From NCBI GenBank assembly GCA_015183035.1, contig JACZZP010000005.1, positions 2,294,001 through 2,358,000 on the forward strand: DNA of 64,000 nt, given 5' to 3'. Each line of letters starts with the position of its first letter. Position 1 is the stretch's first letter. Below are positions 18,411-30,549 of the stretch, one piece after another. Under the pieces are notes generated by a model. The model made no database searches and was not told the DNA's origin. It worked only from the letters and a program-made list of their open reading frames with translations. A program made the translations under genes and the position numbers. This stretch comes from Meloidogyne chitwoodi (Eukaryota; Nematoda; Chromadorea; Rhabditida; Meloidogynidae).

Positions 18411-18415
18411 GTGTA
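18411..18415. repeat. Target-site duplication gtgta, right copy
   Basis: Matches 5744-5748. It lies inside the coding exon 18454-18411 of gene A. Confidence 0.85.
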
Positions 18416-21400
18416 TTTCTCTGCAGTTTTTAGATAATTCCGTTGGTGTAGTTTCTAAAAAGTGAGTAATGATATTGTTTTAATATTTTTCAACATTTTT
18501 TAGGTTCACATGAAAATAGTAAAGTACTATAATATATTTTTGGAAAAATTAACATAATTATCAACCTACAGAATTTTTAAAAATTTTCAAGAGAATTTCC
18601 ATGTTTTAAAAAATAAGGAATATATTATAAAAAATTTTTTTACTATAAATTAAAATTATTAAGAGAGAAGTAAAAGATATAATTTGAATAAATTACCGAG
18701 TTGGTAGCTTATTTCATAAGTGCCTTTTGTACCACTTTTAATTATTAAAACATCAGTGTTTTCCTCAGCATGAATGATTAAGGGCATTATTCGCTCACCA
18801 CTACAAATAATAGCACCTAAATAAATTTAAAAATATTTTTAAAAAATCCAAACCTGTTGCTGATTTGTCTTTTCGATATTTAATTTCTACATGATTATCA
18901 CCACAAGGATAACAAGGAGAATTACAATCAAATCCCTCCAATTTTTCAACTTTAATTACCAGTTGTTTGGGAATTTGTTTTTCTTTTTGTTCCTGGCTCT
19001 AAATATGGAAAACTATATAAATCTTATTGTTGTTAATGTTTGTACCTTAATGAACAAAAATTGTTTGTCTAACATTTTCGGGATGTATTTTTTTTCAAAA
19101 GTTGCTGTTAGTTCTTTAACTTAAATTAAAAATAATTAAGCATTTATTTTTAATTAAGAGATTTTGTTCTAGACTTTAACATTTAAATATTAAAGCGATA
19201 TATTTTATAAAAAAAAATTTTGTTTCAATTTTTAAAAATACAAACAAATAATAGTCCCAATTATTATAATATTTTACCAAATGAAGAATACTTTTCACAA
19301 TTTCCTACAAATCCTTCAGGGCAACGACATTTGCAATTTTTAAGAGGGTCTGGGTAACCACCATTTTTACATTTTCCTTTATTTAATTCATAATCTTTTG
19401 GATCACATTTTGCAGCTAAATTATGGTGAGGATAATATGAAGTGCCTTAAATTAAATGATATAGATAATTTTAAACTATTTCAAAAAAGTTAAGGCCGAA
19501 AATGTTTCTTAATTGTGATGAAAAAATGTTCTATGCATAATAAAATTTTGATTGCTCATTAAAAGATATTTTTAATGAACACCCAAAAGTTAAATATTGA
19601 CTTAAATTGCTAAGTTTAACTATTCTAAAATTTTCAAAGTTTATGTTTTTAATCAGTAAATTATAATATTTCTCACAATAGAGAAAGTTCAAAAGTTTTG
19701 CATCCTTAAACGAAATTGACTTTAGTCCCATTGTACGTTGGTAATTTCGCCTCAATGCAACAATAACAAAATTGCTAAACAAACTTTTTTCATAAATTTA
19801 TTTGATTAATTATTACCTGTCGTCAATTGCAAAGTCTAAAGGTCGATAATGCATTATTGATCCATAATCATAAGGCATCTCAAAATTTAAACTTTTTTGG
19901 CGGTTAAAATTGAAAGAATGATTCTAAATATAATAACATTAAAAAAGCACTTATTAAGTATAAAATAGGTATATGTATTTAGACTTTTTTGTTAAGATTT
20001 CGTTGGGATTGGTAAGGAATTATAGTCCGCTAGCTTAGCTACTAGGTCACCTAAATATGTTCCATAAAGAATGAGTCTCACGAAATTTGGCAGGCCGAAA
20101 CTTCAGGACCGAAAGTTCCGGATCATATCCTCCGGACTCAAACTACTTGTCCAAAATTTGAATATATAATTAATGCCATGCTGCAAATTGTTAAATAAAT
20201 TATTGTAGTGGTTGATCCTTTGGATAGGCAGGAAATATTTTTTTGTAAACTTTAGTAGGCGTCCGGAAGCTTCGGTCCGAAAGTTTCACTCCACACGAAA
20301 TTTTACTTTATAAAAGCCTCCTAAAGCTCTGATACCATTTCTGATCTTTTCCTAGGCTAACTAAAAAGACTTTTGAATGCTGTTTAGATTTCTCAAATCG
20401 GATGATTCAACACTGAGTTTTGGAATATTTACATTGTATATTTATTGGGAAATTTCCACATCTATTATAAATTAACATTGCCTAGAATTTCGACTATAAT
20501 TTGTATACCGAACCGAAAAATTTTTATTTTGATAGAAAACCGTCCAACGAACTAATGAGAAAAATTTCAGAGCTCTAGGAGCTTATTACAAATTATAGAG
20601 CAAAATTTCGAGGTTCATTCTTTGTTAGGCATCCCATTACTAATAAATTTTAGCTTACTTTTTTAATATTGTCAAAGTAAATCCAAACAGATTCATTTCG
20701 ATCACTTCGACTCTGTTCATGTCTAAATCCCAATGCATGCATTGTTTCGTGTACTATATGTCTAGCCTTAATTTAAAGAATTACTTTAAGAAATCTACAT
20801 ATTTATTTTTAATGGCTAACCAACATTTGCGGACGGGACACTTGCGGATCCGACATTTGCAAACAAATGACGGACAAAAATTTTAGGAAAAATTTAAAAA
20901 AACCAAATATTACTAGTTGGTAAAAACATCTTTCCGTGCCTGATTGGCTATAGAGGTTTAAGCCTAGTCAGGCCGAACAAGCCTAATTTTTCAAGATTTA
21001 GCCAGGACTAGATTATGCCTATTTTTAAAATCCTAACTCTGTCAGAATTTAACCGGATTACGGGAAAGGCTTGTACAAACAACGGGAAAGATTATATATC
21101 GATATCACGGTCCGCAAATGTCGTGTCCGCAAATTTCTCGTCCGCAAGTTTCGCCCCACGTTTTTAACATAAAATCTCTATAAAATTTACCCAAAATATC
21201 CCAGCCACACCTATAGTATGTATATGTTATTACTTACGTTATGCAAATACCGCATTTCTTCTAATACAAGCGCACCTCGCCTTTTCGTTTTCCTAGACTA
21301 CATCAGTCTCTTCAGAGCGCCTGTGATAAAGGCTACTCTTTCGTGTGATAAAGACGCAGAAAATATGTCAATTCTGGAAAAGAGTAGGTCACAATATTTT

Positions 21401-24400
21401 TCTCTGACCCTAATCTACTGGAGCCTTATCACAGGCGCTCTGAAGAGACTGATATAGTATCGGAAAACGAAAAGGCGAGGTGCGCTTGTATTAGAAGAAA
21501 TGCGGTAAATGACAAAAAATACCGTATTGCAGCCAGCCCATGGAACTCTAACATGATGTATATCAAAACTATTGTATTTTCCTACTGCCGACGAACATCC
21601 TTTAGCGATATACATAAAAAAAAGATGATTTTCTTTAAAGTTTTGATCGACCTCTTTAAATTGTATGCAGGTATGTTTACTATAATTTATATTAGTTGTT
21701 TAAACCTCAAAATAAAACCTTATTATGTTTAAGCCATCTCTAATAAGTGACATCCATTTACCTAAAAATCTTATAAATCAATATGTATTATTTAATATAA
21801 ACCTTGTGTATTATCAGAAAAAGAATAAGGAATTGGCATTTCCCATAAAACTGTCTTTTCCCTTGAATCATGAATTAATTGCCTTTTCTCGCGTAAATGT
21901 TCAGGAACAAAACCTTTACAACCTTTAATAATAATAAATTTAACTTAATTTTGATCTTGTAATATTTAATTAGTTTTGGTTGTATTTCTAATGTTACAAC
22001 ATAAAAAATCATCAATTATGTTGATAATATTGGCTAACCTATAACCCCATTTTTGAAAATTATTTTAAAATTTTACATTGTCTCTGAGCTTTAATATAAC
22101 TCTCAATATCTTCAAAGCGCAATATGATATCACCTAAGAAAAATTTAAATTACTTTAAATAAATTAATTTTTTTAATTAGCGATTAATTTCATTTTTAAC
22201 TATTTCATTTTTTTTAAGTTTTATTGACAAAGTTAAATCTTTTAAAGGTATAAAACTCAAAAAAATAATTTTACATTTTATTCTAAAAATTGAGATTCCT
22301 TATTTTATTTTTGGAAAAATATTGCTTATTTAGTGCTAATTAAATTGAATAATAAAATAAATAAAAATTGTACTACTTACCAAATTTAATATCCTCTGCA
22401 TCTTCGCAGCCAATAACCAACCCATTCTCATCAATCGTTCCAAGTTTGGAGTCATCGTTAACATTTCGTTTATTCCTAGTTCCATTATATACCTTTAACC
22501 ATTCATCAGTCTGAGAAAATTTAAAATTTAGTGATATTTATATAATTAAATTTTAAAGTTAATGGAGTTCAAAATAACTAGAATTTATGAAAAATGCCAA
22601 ATAAATCTTATGAAAAATTGGCCAAAAATATGTTTCACTAAAAAATTAAAAATCTTGACTACTATTATAAATTTGATTTATTAACATAAAAATAATGTCG
22701 GATTACTGGTTAGGCTTTTTACTTAAGATAATCATTCTAAAATCAATTTTATTATAAAATTATATTACAATATGAGGTGGACGAGGCTCTCTATCACAAG
22801 GGCATTCGTCATACAATTTCATAAGCTTATCAAATTCCTTTTTAAGTTTATTGTAATTTTCAAGGCCAATGTCATCACAATGAGTTTGAATTCGTTTATA
22901 CTAAAATATATTTAAAAATTATTTAAATAAAAATAGTTGAAATTAATTAGCATTAGGTATTTATTTTGCTTTTATAAACTTACACATTTATATTGTTTAT
23001 CCATTGTTTCATTATTTAGAGTGAGTTGTAACGTACCAGAACAAGCTTTTTGAGGTACAGAGTAAACTTTAAAATTTGTAACCAACAGTTGATTTCCTTC
23101 AAAATTTATGTCAGGTCCCAACAGTGATATTGATCCTCCCTAGTAAAGAAATATATAATAATTTAATATAATAATATACAAATTGCACACATTATATATA
23201 GTTTTACCTTTTCTATTAATCTATTAATACCACTATCAATATTTGCAAAAACAAAACGACTATGATCATAAACATTTCCATTTATCTCATCAGTAAGGAT
23301 TGCAAAATTGTTTTCATTATTTCCAATTTGTATTGTAAATAAAGAAATTTTATCTTCTATATCAAATATACTAAGAACTTTAGGTCCTTCATCATAATGT
23401 GTTACAATTTTTCCTTTCACAGTTATTGTTTTGTTAAACATAATTCTAAATAATAATTTAAAAAAAGTCACATGTAATAATAATATTATATAAACAAAAT
23501 TAAACTTAAAATTAAAAACAAACATTTGTTCAGAATAAGAAAAACCAACAATAACACCAACACTGAAAGTAACCCAATATTTTTCTTCTTCTTCTGATTT
23601 TTTAAAACCAATACGAGTAGCACTAATTTGGAATTCTATTCCGTGCTTCTCTTGTTGATTATCTTCATCATTTTTACATGATTTAGCATAATTAGATTTT
23701 GGATTATTTTTTAACTTAAATTATACAATGATTTTATTTTATATAATATGCATTACGTCATTAAATGTAGAATTGTAACAAACTGTCAAATTGGCAGAGT
23801 TCCAACTAAAAATATAATAAAATTATTATTCAAAAAATATAGTTCATTTTTAATGCTACTTTGTCAGTATAAATATGTTTATAAATACTACTCAATTTAG
23901 ATTTGATATAATAAGATCATCAAAAATAATATTAAAAAGCTATATTGTATTTTAATAAATGATGTCTTATCAGCAGTGATGCAAAAGTTCCAAAATTTCC
24001 ACGGAACTAGTTCCAGTTCCAAGACTTCTTTTTATTTTCATAGTTTCAGTTCCGGAACTATTGTGGGGTGAGGAACTTGTTCAGGAACTAGTTCTAGTTC
24101 CGGAACAAGTTCCAGTTCCAGAAATTTGTAGTTCCAGTTCCAAACCAGTTCCATAAATTTGGTAATTCCTTAGTTCCAGTTCCGAAACTGGAACTATTGC
24201 ATCACTGCTTATCAGTCATTTTAACAACAATAAACAATTAATTATTTTCTTTTTTCATTACAATACTTACCTCATCATTATATTCTTGTTACTAGAAGGA
24301 TGTATGCATATTTCCTCTTTTCCTGCTCTTCGTTCTATTCTTGCTTCATCTGTATTACAAGCTAGATTGTATAATTCTGCAACTAACTCGAAGCGATTTA

Positions 24401-27400
24401 TAACATTATTTTTTTTGTAAAACATGTCCTTTATAAGAATTTAAATATTTATTTTTATGTATACTGAAATAAATTTATATTAAAGCCTCAACCAACTACT
24501 TAAATTTATTGAGATTTTAAATCATAAATAGGGTTTAACAAAACATGCACGAACAAATTTAACTAACCATAACTGACCACTGTCTCTCCGACAGTTAACT
24601 TAATCTCTCGTTTGTAAGAGACGTAGAAAAGTAATGGTCAGTAGAGAAAATATTTACAATTCCTTTTGTACAATTCCTTTTCATTTTATACAATTTTCTC
24701 TACTTACCACTACTTTTCTTCCACTCTTACAAACGAGAGATTAAGTTAACCTTCGGAGAGACAGTTGTCAGTTATGGTTAGTTAACAATTTGTTCGTGCA
24801 TGTTTTGTTACACACTAATCATAAATTATATTTGTTTAAGCAATTCCTAAACCAATAAATAATTCAAAAGCTTTACTTACACATTTTTTGTCCGATCCAA
24901 CTTCATTTCCATTGAATTTTAAGAAACACGAAGTTTTCGGGTATTCCATATTCTCCAAAAGATTAAATTCATTATTAGAAAGATCCATATCAAGTCCAAG
25001 AAGAGGAATTGATTCATTCTATAAATAAAATTAAGTGTTATTTTATTTTAAATAAATTAACCCCATCCGCAATACTTTGAAAATCATAATTTCTATCAAA
25101 CATATAATGAATTAAAAATATTGTAGTTTCACTATAATCAAATATTATATTATTTAAATCAGTTAAAGTAGCAAAATAATTTTTATTATTTCCAAGTTGA
25201 AGAGTAAAGATGTGAATATTTACATCTTCTTTTGATAAAGGTTCTAGATGTCCATTTGCTTCATTTATTTTTCCAGAAATTGAAACTTTTTTATCAAAAG
25301 AGAAACTTAAATTATTTTTTTAATTATTTTTATTTAAAATTTTAACCTTTCATAAGCATATGAGAAACCAATTTTGGCATAAACTTTATAATCAATTTTG
25401 TAATTTTTATTATTGTTATCACGAGTAAATGAAATACGTCTAGCACATACTCGCATTTCAAGACTGTGTTGTCCCTCTTTTGTACAATTTCGACCATATC
25501 CACTGTTTTTTTTATTGTGAAGCTTAATTTAAAATATAATATCAATTAACTAGTAATATTAAAAATATACATTGACACTATTTGTTATACTAGTATCCAA
25601 AAAATCAGGCTCCAATTTTGATTCATAACAAATTGTAAATGTTGACCACATTTCTCTAAAAATTATAAATTAAATTTAAAAATATTAAATTAAATACTGG
25701 TCGCATTCTTTATTGTAATATTTATCAATATATTTGCATTGTTCATCGAAATCATTATGATGATCTTTTTGATAAACTCCCTGAAGACATCCAAGCTCAA
25801 AAATGTTAGCAAACAATTGCAATTTATGAGGCTCATATTTTGATTCTCTTTTATAGAAATCCTGTCATAAATTAAAATAAAAAGAATTAAAAAAATATTC
25901 GAATTTTTAAAATGAAAGAATAAAAAACTGTGTCCAGACATTTTGTCGACATAAATTGCACGACATTTCGTCCCAACGACAAAAAATCGTGGGCTTCGGT
26001 AAACGAAATGTAGTTTTTTGCCGTAGAGGCGAAATGTCGTGCAATTTTATTCGAGAAATGTACAGGTCCATAAAAAATATACGACCCAAAATTTAACTTA
26101 CACAATTTTTATTAGATCCAATTTCATTTCCATTGAATTTAAATTTTAAAAAACAAGAAGTTTTTGGGTACTCCATATTCTCAAAAAGATTAAATTCATT
26201 ATTCCAAAGATCCATATCAAGTCCAAGAAGAGGAATTGATTCATTCTAAAATTATAAGAAATTAATTCACATATGTAGTAAATTAACCCCATTCGCAATA
26301 CTTTGAAAATCATAATTTCTATCAAACATATAATGAATTAAAAATATTGTAGTTTCACTATAATCAAATATTATATTATTTAAATCAGTTAAAGTAGCAA
26401 AATAATTTTTATTATTTCCAAGTTGAAGAGTAAAGATGTGAATATTTACATCTTCTTTTGATAAAGGTTCTAGATGTCCATTTGCTTCATTTATTTTTCC
26501 AGAAATTGAAACTTTTTTATCAAATGAGAAACTTAAATTATTTTTTAATTATTTTTATTTAAATAAATGATAAACCTGTTATATCCGTATGAAAAGCCAA
26601 TTTTAGCATAAACCATATAATCAATATTATAATTATTTTTGTTCTGATTAAATGAAATACGTCTAGCACAGACTCGCATTTCAACGCCATGTTGTCCCTC
26701 CATTGTACAATTTCGACCATATTCACTCTTTTCAATATTGTATAACTTAAATTAAAATATAATATCAATTAGCTAGTAATATTAAAAAATATACATTGAC
26801 ACTATTTTTTAAACTAGAATTAAACAAATCGGATTCCAATCTTGAGTCATAACAAATTGTCAATATCGACCACATTCCCCTTAGAAATAATTAAATTATT
26901 TTTAAAAATATTAAAATTATACTCATCGCATTCTTTATTATAATTTTTATCAATATATTTGCATTGTTTATTTAAATCATTTCGATTAACTTTTTGATTA
27001 ATTCCTGGGAGACATCCAAGTTCAAAAATGTTAGCAAACAATTGCAATTTATGAGGCTCATATTTTGATTCTCTTTTATAGAAATTCTGTGATAAATTAA
27101 AATTGAAGGAAAATTATATTTAGATTTTAACAAATTTGAATTATTTAAATATTAATTTAGATATATTTAATTTACACAATTTTTATCCGATCCAACTTCC
27201 TTTCCATCAAATTTAAATTTTAGAAAACACGAATTCTGAGGGAATTCTATATGCTCCAAAAGATCTGACTGTTCATGCCACATTTCCATATCTAGTCCAA
27301 GAAGAGCAATTGCTTCATTCTATAATTAATTATTATTAAATTAGTGGAACAACTTGCTCTTTGGGAAAATCAAATTAATCTACTTGAATATATAAAGACT

Positions 27401-29855
27401 TAAGTACATACATACCTCTACCCAAATTTAAATATTAAAAATCTTAATAATCTCTTAAATCACAAATTAATTTTAAGTGTTACAGCTTTATTTTTAAATG
27501 TTAAAATTAAGCTTAAGTCTATTAATCTTAAACCAAATATTAAGTTTAATATTTAAGTTCGTGGTTAAGCTTAAGTCAAGTTTCAAGTCATAATTAATTC
27601 AATTTATAAATTCAAACTTAAGTTTAAGTTCATGCTTAATTTAAGTCTAAAGCTTAAACTTAAGTTAATCTTAAAAATAAGTTTAGAATTGAAGTCAAGA
27701 TATAAATTCAGACTTCAGTTAAGTTCATGATTAAGCAAGTTTTAAGTTGTAGTTTAGATTTGATACTATAACATTCTAAAGAATTCTCTTAAAATTCAAG
27801 GTTTATATAGTATAAGAGTTTCTAAACGTTACTATAAAAGCTCAATTTTCTTTTCCATAAATCAGAAGTATAAAAAAACAAAAAAACAATCTATCTAATA
27901 AGATTAACTCAAATAGATTTATTTAATTTTTAATAAATTTACCCCATCAGCCATAGATACAGGATCAAGTAAAAGAATTCTTCTAACAAACATATCGTGA
28001 AGCCAAAATATTGTAGTTTCACTATAATCAAATATTATATTATTTAAATCAGTTAAAGTAGCAAAATAATTTTTATTATTTCCAAGTTGAAGAGTAAAGA
28101 TGGGAATATTTACATCTTCTTTTGATAAAGGTTCTAGATGGCCATTTGCTTCATTTATTTTTCCAGAAATTGAAACTTTTTTATCAAATGAGAAACTAAA
28201 ATTATTTTTTTTATTATTTTTATTTAAATGAACGATAAACCTGTTATATCCGTATGAAAAGCCAATTTTAGCATAGACCATATAATCAATATTATAATTA
28301 TTTTTGTTCTGATTAAATGAAATACGTCTAGCACAGACTCGCATTTCAAGACCATGTTGTCCCTCCTTTGTACAATTTCGACCATATCCACTATTTTCAT
28401 AATTATAGAGCTTAACTTATAAAAATTAATAACATTTAATAAAAATATACATTAACACGATTTGTTACAATTGGACCCAAATAATGAGGATCTAATCTTG
28501 AGTCATAACAAATTGTAAATTTTGACCACATTTCACTAAAAATAATTATAATTTAAATTTAAAAATAATTATATTTACTCTTCGCATTCTTTATTATAAT
28601 TTTTATCAATTTCTTTGCATTGTTTATCCATATTATTATTATTAACTTTTTGATTAATTCCTTGAAGACATCCAAGCTCATAAATGTTTGCAAACAATTG
28701 TAATTTATGAGGCTCATATGTTTTGTTTCTTGCATAAAAATCCTAATTAAAATAAAGAGTAAAGGAAATATATATTTGGATTTTTATAAAATTTGCCTAA
28801 AAAACATTATGCTTAATAAATTAAAATTTAATAAAATAATTACATCAATTGAGGGTCCATAGTCAGGTTTCTCTTCTGGCTCTGTCTGAATAAATAATAA
28901 TTATGAATTAATTTTAATAAATTATTTTTCCTTTAAATTACCCTATTAATTACACATCTATTAACCCAAGCCCAGAAATAGACTCGTTTGACTGGTTTTG
29001 TTTGCATATTTTTAGGTGGTTTTGCTATTATATCGTATTTCAAAGCTAATATCCCTGTATATTCATCAAACAAAGGTCTCAAGTTTGAACTTGAATTAAC
29101 CCATTCTTTGTCAATTTGACTAGCATTAATTATCTTTTCTGTTAAATTTAAGTAAATAAATAAATAAATAGAATTATTAACTCTTTAGTGATTCATCATT
29201 GCCAAAGACAAAATTAACAAGTTCAGATGGAGTTATATTTTTAAAAAACAAATTCTCTCTAAAAATTAATAATTAAATTTAATAAAATTAATTTTAAATT
29301 AACCCTTCAGGGAAAATATCAGCTTTTATTTCCACAGTGTTAATTTGATGTTTAATTACAATAAATCCATGCCAAGGTAAATTTTCAAGATTTGGACGAA
29401 ATGAACTAACATCATTATTATAACCATTTTGACATAATTTACTCGTTCCTTTCTTTGTCAGTTCAAAAGCTTTTGAAGGTTTCCAATTTCCTTCATTATT
29501 AAGAGGACTAAGTTGACTTATATAGCAAAATAAAGGTCTGAAAATTTATTAAAAAATTATTTTGAGATAATTTTAAATTAATCAACTAAAAATAAAAAAT
29601 CTGAATTTTATTATAGTCTTTTTTCCAAAAATATCTGTCTAATATTAATTTTATATTTTATTAAAATAATTACCCATAACAGCCAGTTGATTGTTCAGCA
29701 ATTTTTGGAAATATAGGTTTGTTTATATTTTCTTCCAAAATAGGTTGAGAACTTCCCAAAGAAAACATTTTATCTTCAATTGAACAGTTGGAGAGAATTA
29801 CAACGATAAACATTACAAAAATGAACAAATATGCCTTAATAGACATTATGGTCAT
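18411..29855 (-). CDS. Gene A: secreted multi-module astacin metalloprotease, 3' end cut off by the retrotransposon
   Basis: Start ATG at 29855 gives a signal peptide ([16 protein letters not shown]). Then come the N-terminal module (exons 29537-28940), four repeat modules (about 28744-27177, 27089-26100, 25864-24880, 24426-22980), a prodomain ending in a furin-like EKRQ, and the astacin domain (from about 21920). The zinc motif [18 protein letters not shown] is at about 20750-20690 and the Met-turn YDYGSIMHY near 19850. An EGF-like exon (about 19440-19280) and CUB exons (about 19120-18700) follow. The last exon is interrupted at 18411; the rest lies at 5743-4685. Exon boundaries and phases follow intact paralogue B; before insertion the protein was about 1,900 aa. 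Astacins are secreted zinc endopeptidases; the substrate is unknown. The disrupted allele may still make a protease ending in a short LTR-encoded tail. Confidence 0.85.
20822..21145. repeat. Foldback-like repeat with tccgcaa motifs
   Basis: The left end has acatttgcggacgggacac and the right end the inverted tccgcaaatgtcgtgtccgc, inside an intron of gene A. Related tccgcaagt inverted pieces occur at 32445-32632. Ends and target duplication were not resolved. Confidence 0.5.
21250..21505. mobile_element. Tc1/mariner-like MITE (256 bp) in gene A intron
   Basis: Inverted repeats starting ccgcatttcttctaatacaa are near-identical for about 45 bp, continue imperfectly to roughly 100 bp, and are flanked by TA on both sides (21248-21249, 21506-21507). 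Nearly the whole element folds on itself. It sits between the two exons encoding the N-lobe and active-site helix of the astacin domain. Confidence 0.85.
23974..24207. mobile_element. hAT-like MITE (234 bp), cagtgatgcaa family
   Basis: The ends cagtgatgcaaaagttcc and ggaactattgcatcactg are inverted, with an exact 8-bp duplication cttatcag on both sides (23966-23973, 24208-24215). The interior is a cluster of ggaacta/tagttcc inverted motifs. A second member lies at 62715-62890. Confidence 0.9.
24538..24808. mobile_element. Tc1/mariner-like MITE in gene A intron
   Basis: The ends acaaaacatgcacgaacaaa and its inverse, flanked by TA (24536-24537, 24809-24810). Inner parts also pair (tctctccgacagttaact with agttaaccttcggagaga). 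Confidence 0.8.
27340..27900. repeat. Promoter-like module inside gene A, between repeat modules 1 and 2
   Basis: This intron holds an aagtttaag/aagcttaag degenerate minisatellite. Next to it are two outward-facing TATA-like boxes (ggtttatatagta near 27801 and ttactataaaagctc near 27830) and a ttttcttttcc tract, a diverged copy of the modules at 1062-1328 and 2882-3130. An inverted counterpart sits at the same place in gene C (44050-44690). It could be a dispersed repeat or an internal promoter. Confidence 0.5.
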
Positions 29856-30239
29856 TTTTAAGAAAATTATTTAGAAAATAAATTTGTTTTATTAAGAAAT
29901 TAAATCTAGAAAATATAAAAATTAAATTAAATTTGAAAAAATAAATGAAAATAATTTGTGAAATCATTTAAAATAAATATTGCTCTTAAAAATTCCTAAA
30001 GTCAAATGATTAGCACTAATAGAATAATTTTGTTTAAAAATTATTCTATTCAAACTATGTTTTAACAGAATAATATATGAACATTATTTTCAATTAATTC
30101 TTATCTTTTAAATGATCAGTAATTGGAAATATATATTCACAATTTGTTGATATATTTATTTTAGTAATTTTAGTAAATATTTCATAAATATAGGAAAATA
30201 AACCTACACTGAATAATAATGTTTTTTATATTGAACATT

Positions 30240-30480
30240 AAGTAAAGAAGTGTTAGTAGTGGACAATGTGTTCAATTAAAATTATTTGTGGGAAGAGAAA
30301 TGTGAGCTTATATAGTAATGTTTTTGCAACTTGAAAATAAACTTAAATTTAAACTTGACTTAAGCTTGAACTTAAAAATTCAATGAACATTTAAAGATGA
30401 GTTAAGCTTGATCTTAACTTTAACTTTAAATATAATTTAAAATTGTAATCTTAATCGTAATAAAGTTTATTAATCACATA
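30240..30480 (-). promoter_or_regulatory. Promoter of gene A
   Basis: On the minus strand a caagcttaagt-type minisatellite is followed by attttcaagttgcaaaaaca, a TATA box actatataagctcaca (30302-30317) and ctcttccca. Genes B and C carry almost the same sequence. The distance to the ATG is about 450 bp, so the leader is long or contains an intron. Confidence 0.6.
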
Positions 30481-30549
30481 TCTGATATAACAATAATATG
30501 TAGCATATAAATAAATAAATAAAAAGACAATAATAAAAAATGACAATAT

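Noticed and set aside
21415..21615. 66-codon minus-strand frame as a separate gene
   Set aside because: It fuses a MITE arm to a real astacin exon of gene A; the donor at the exon end separates them.
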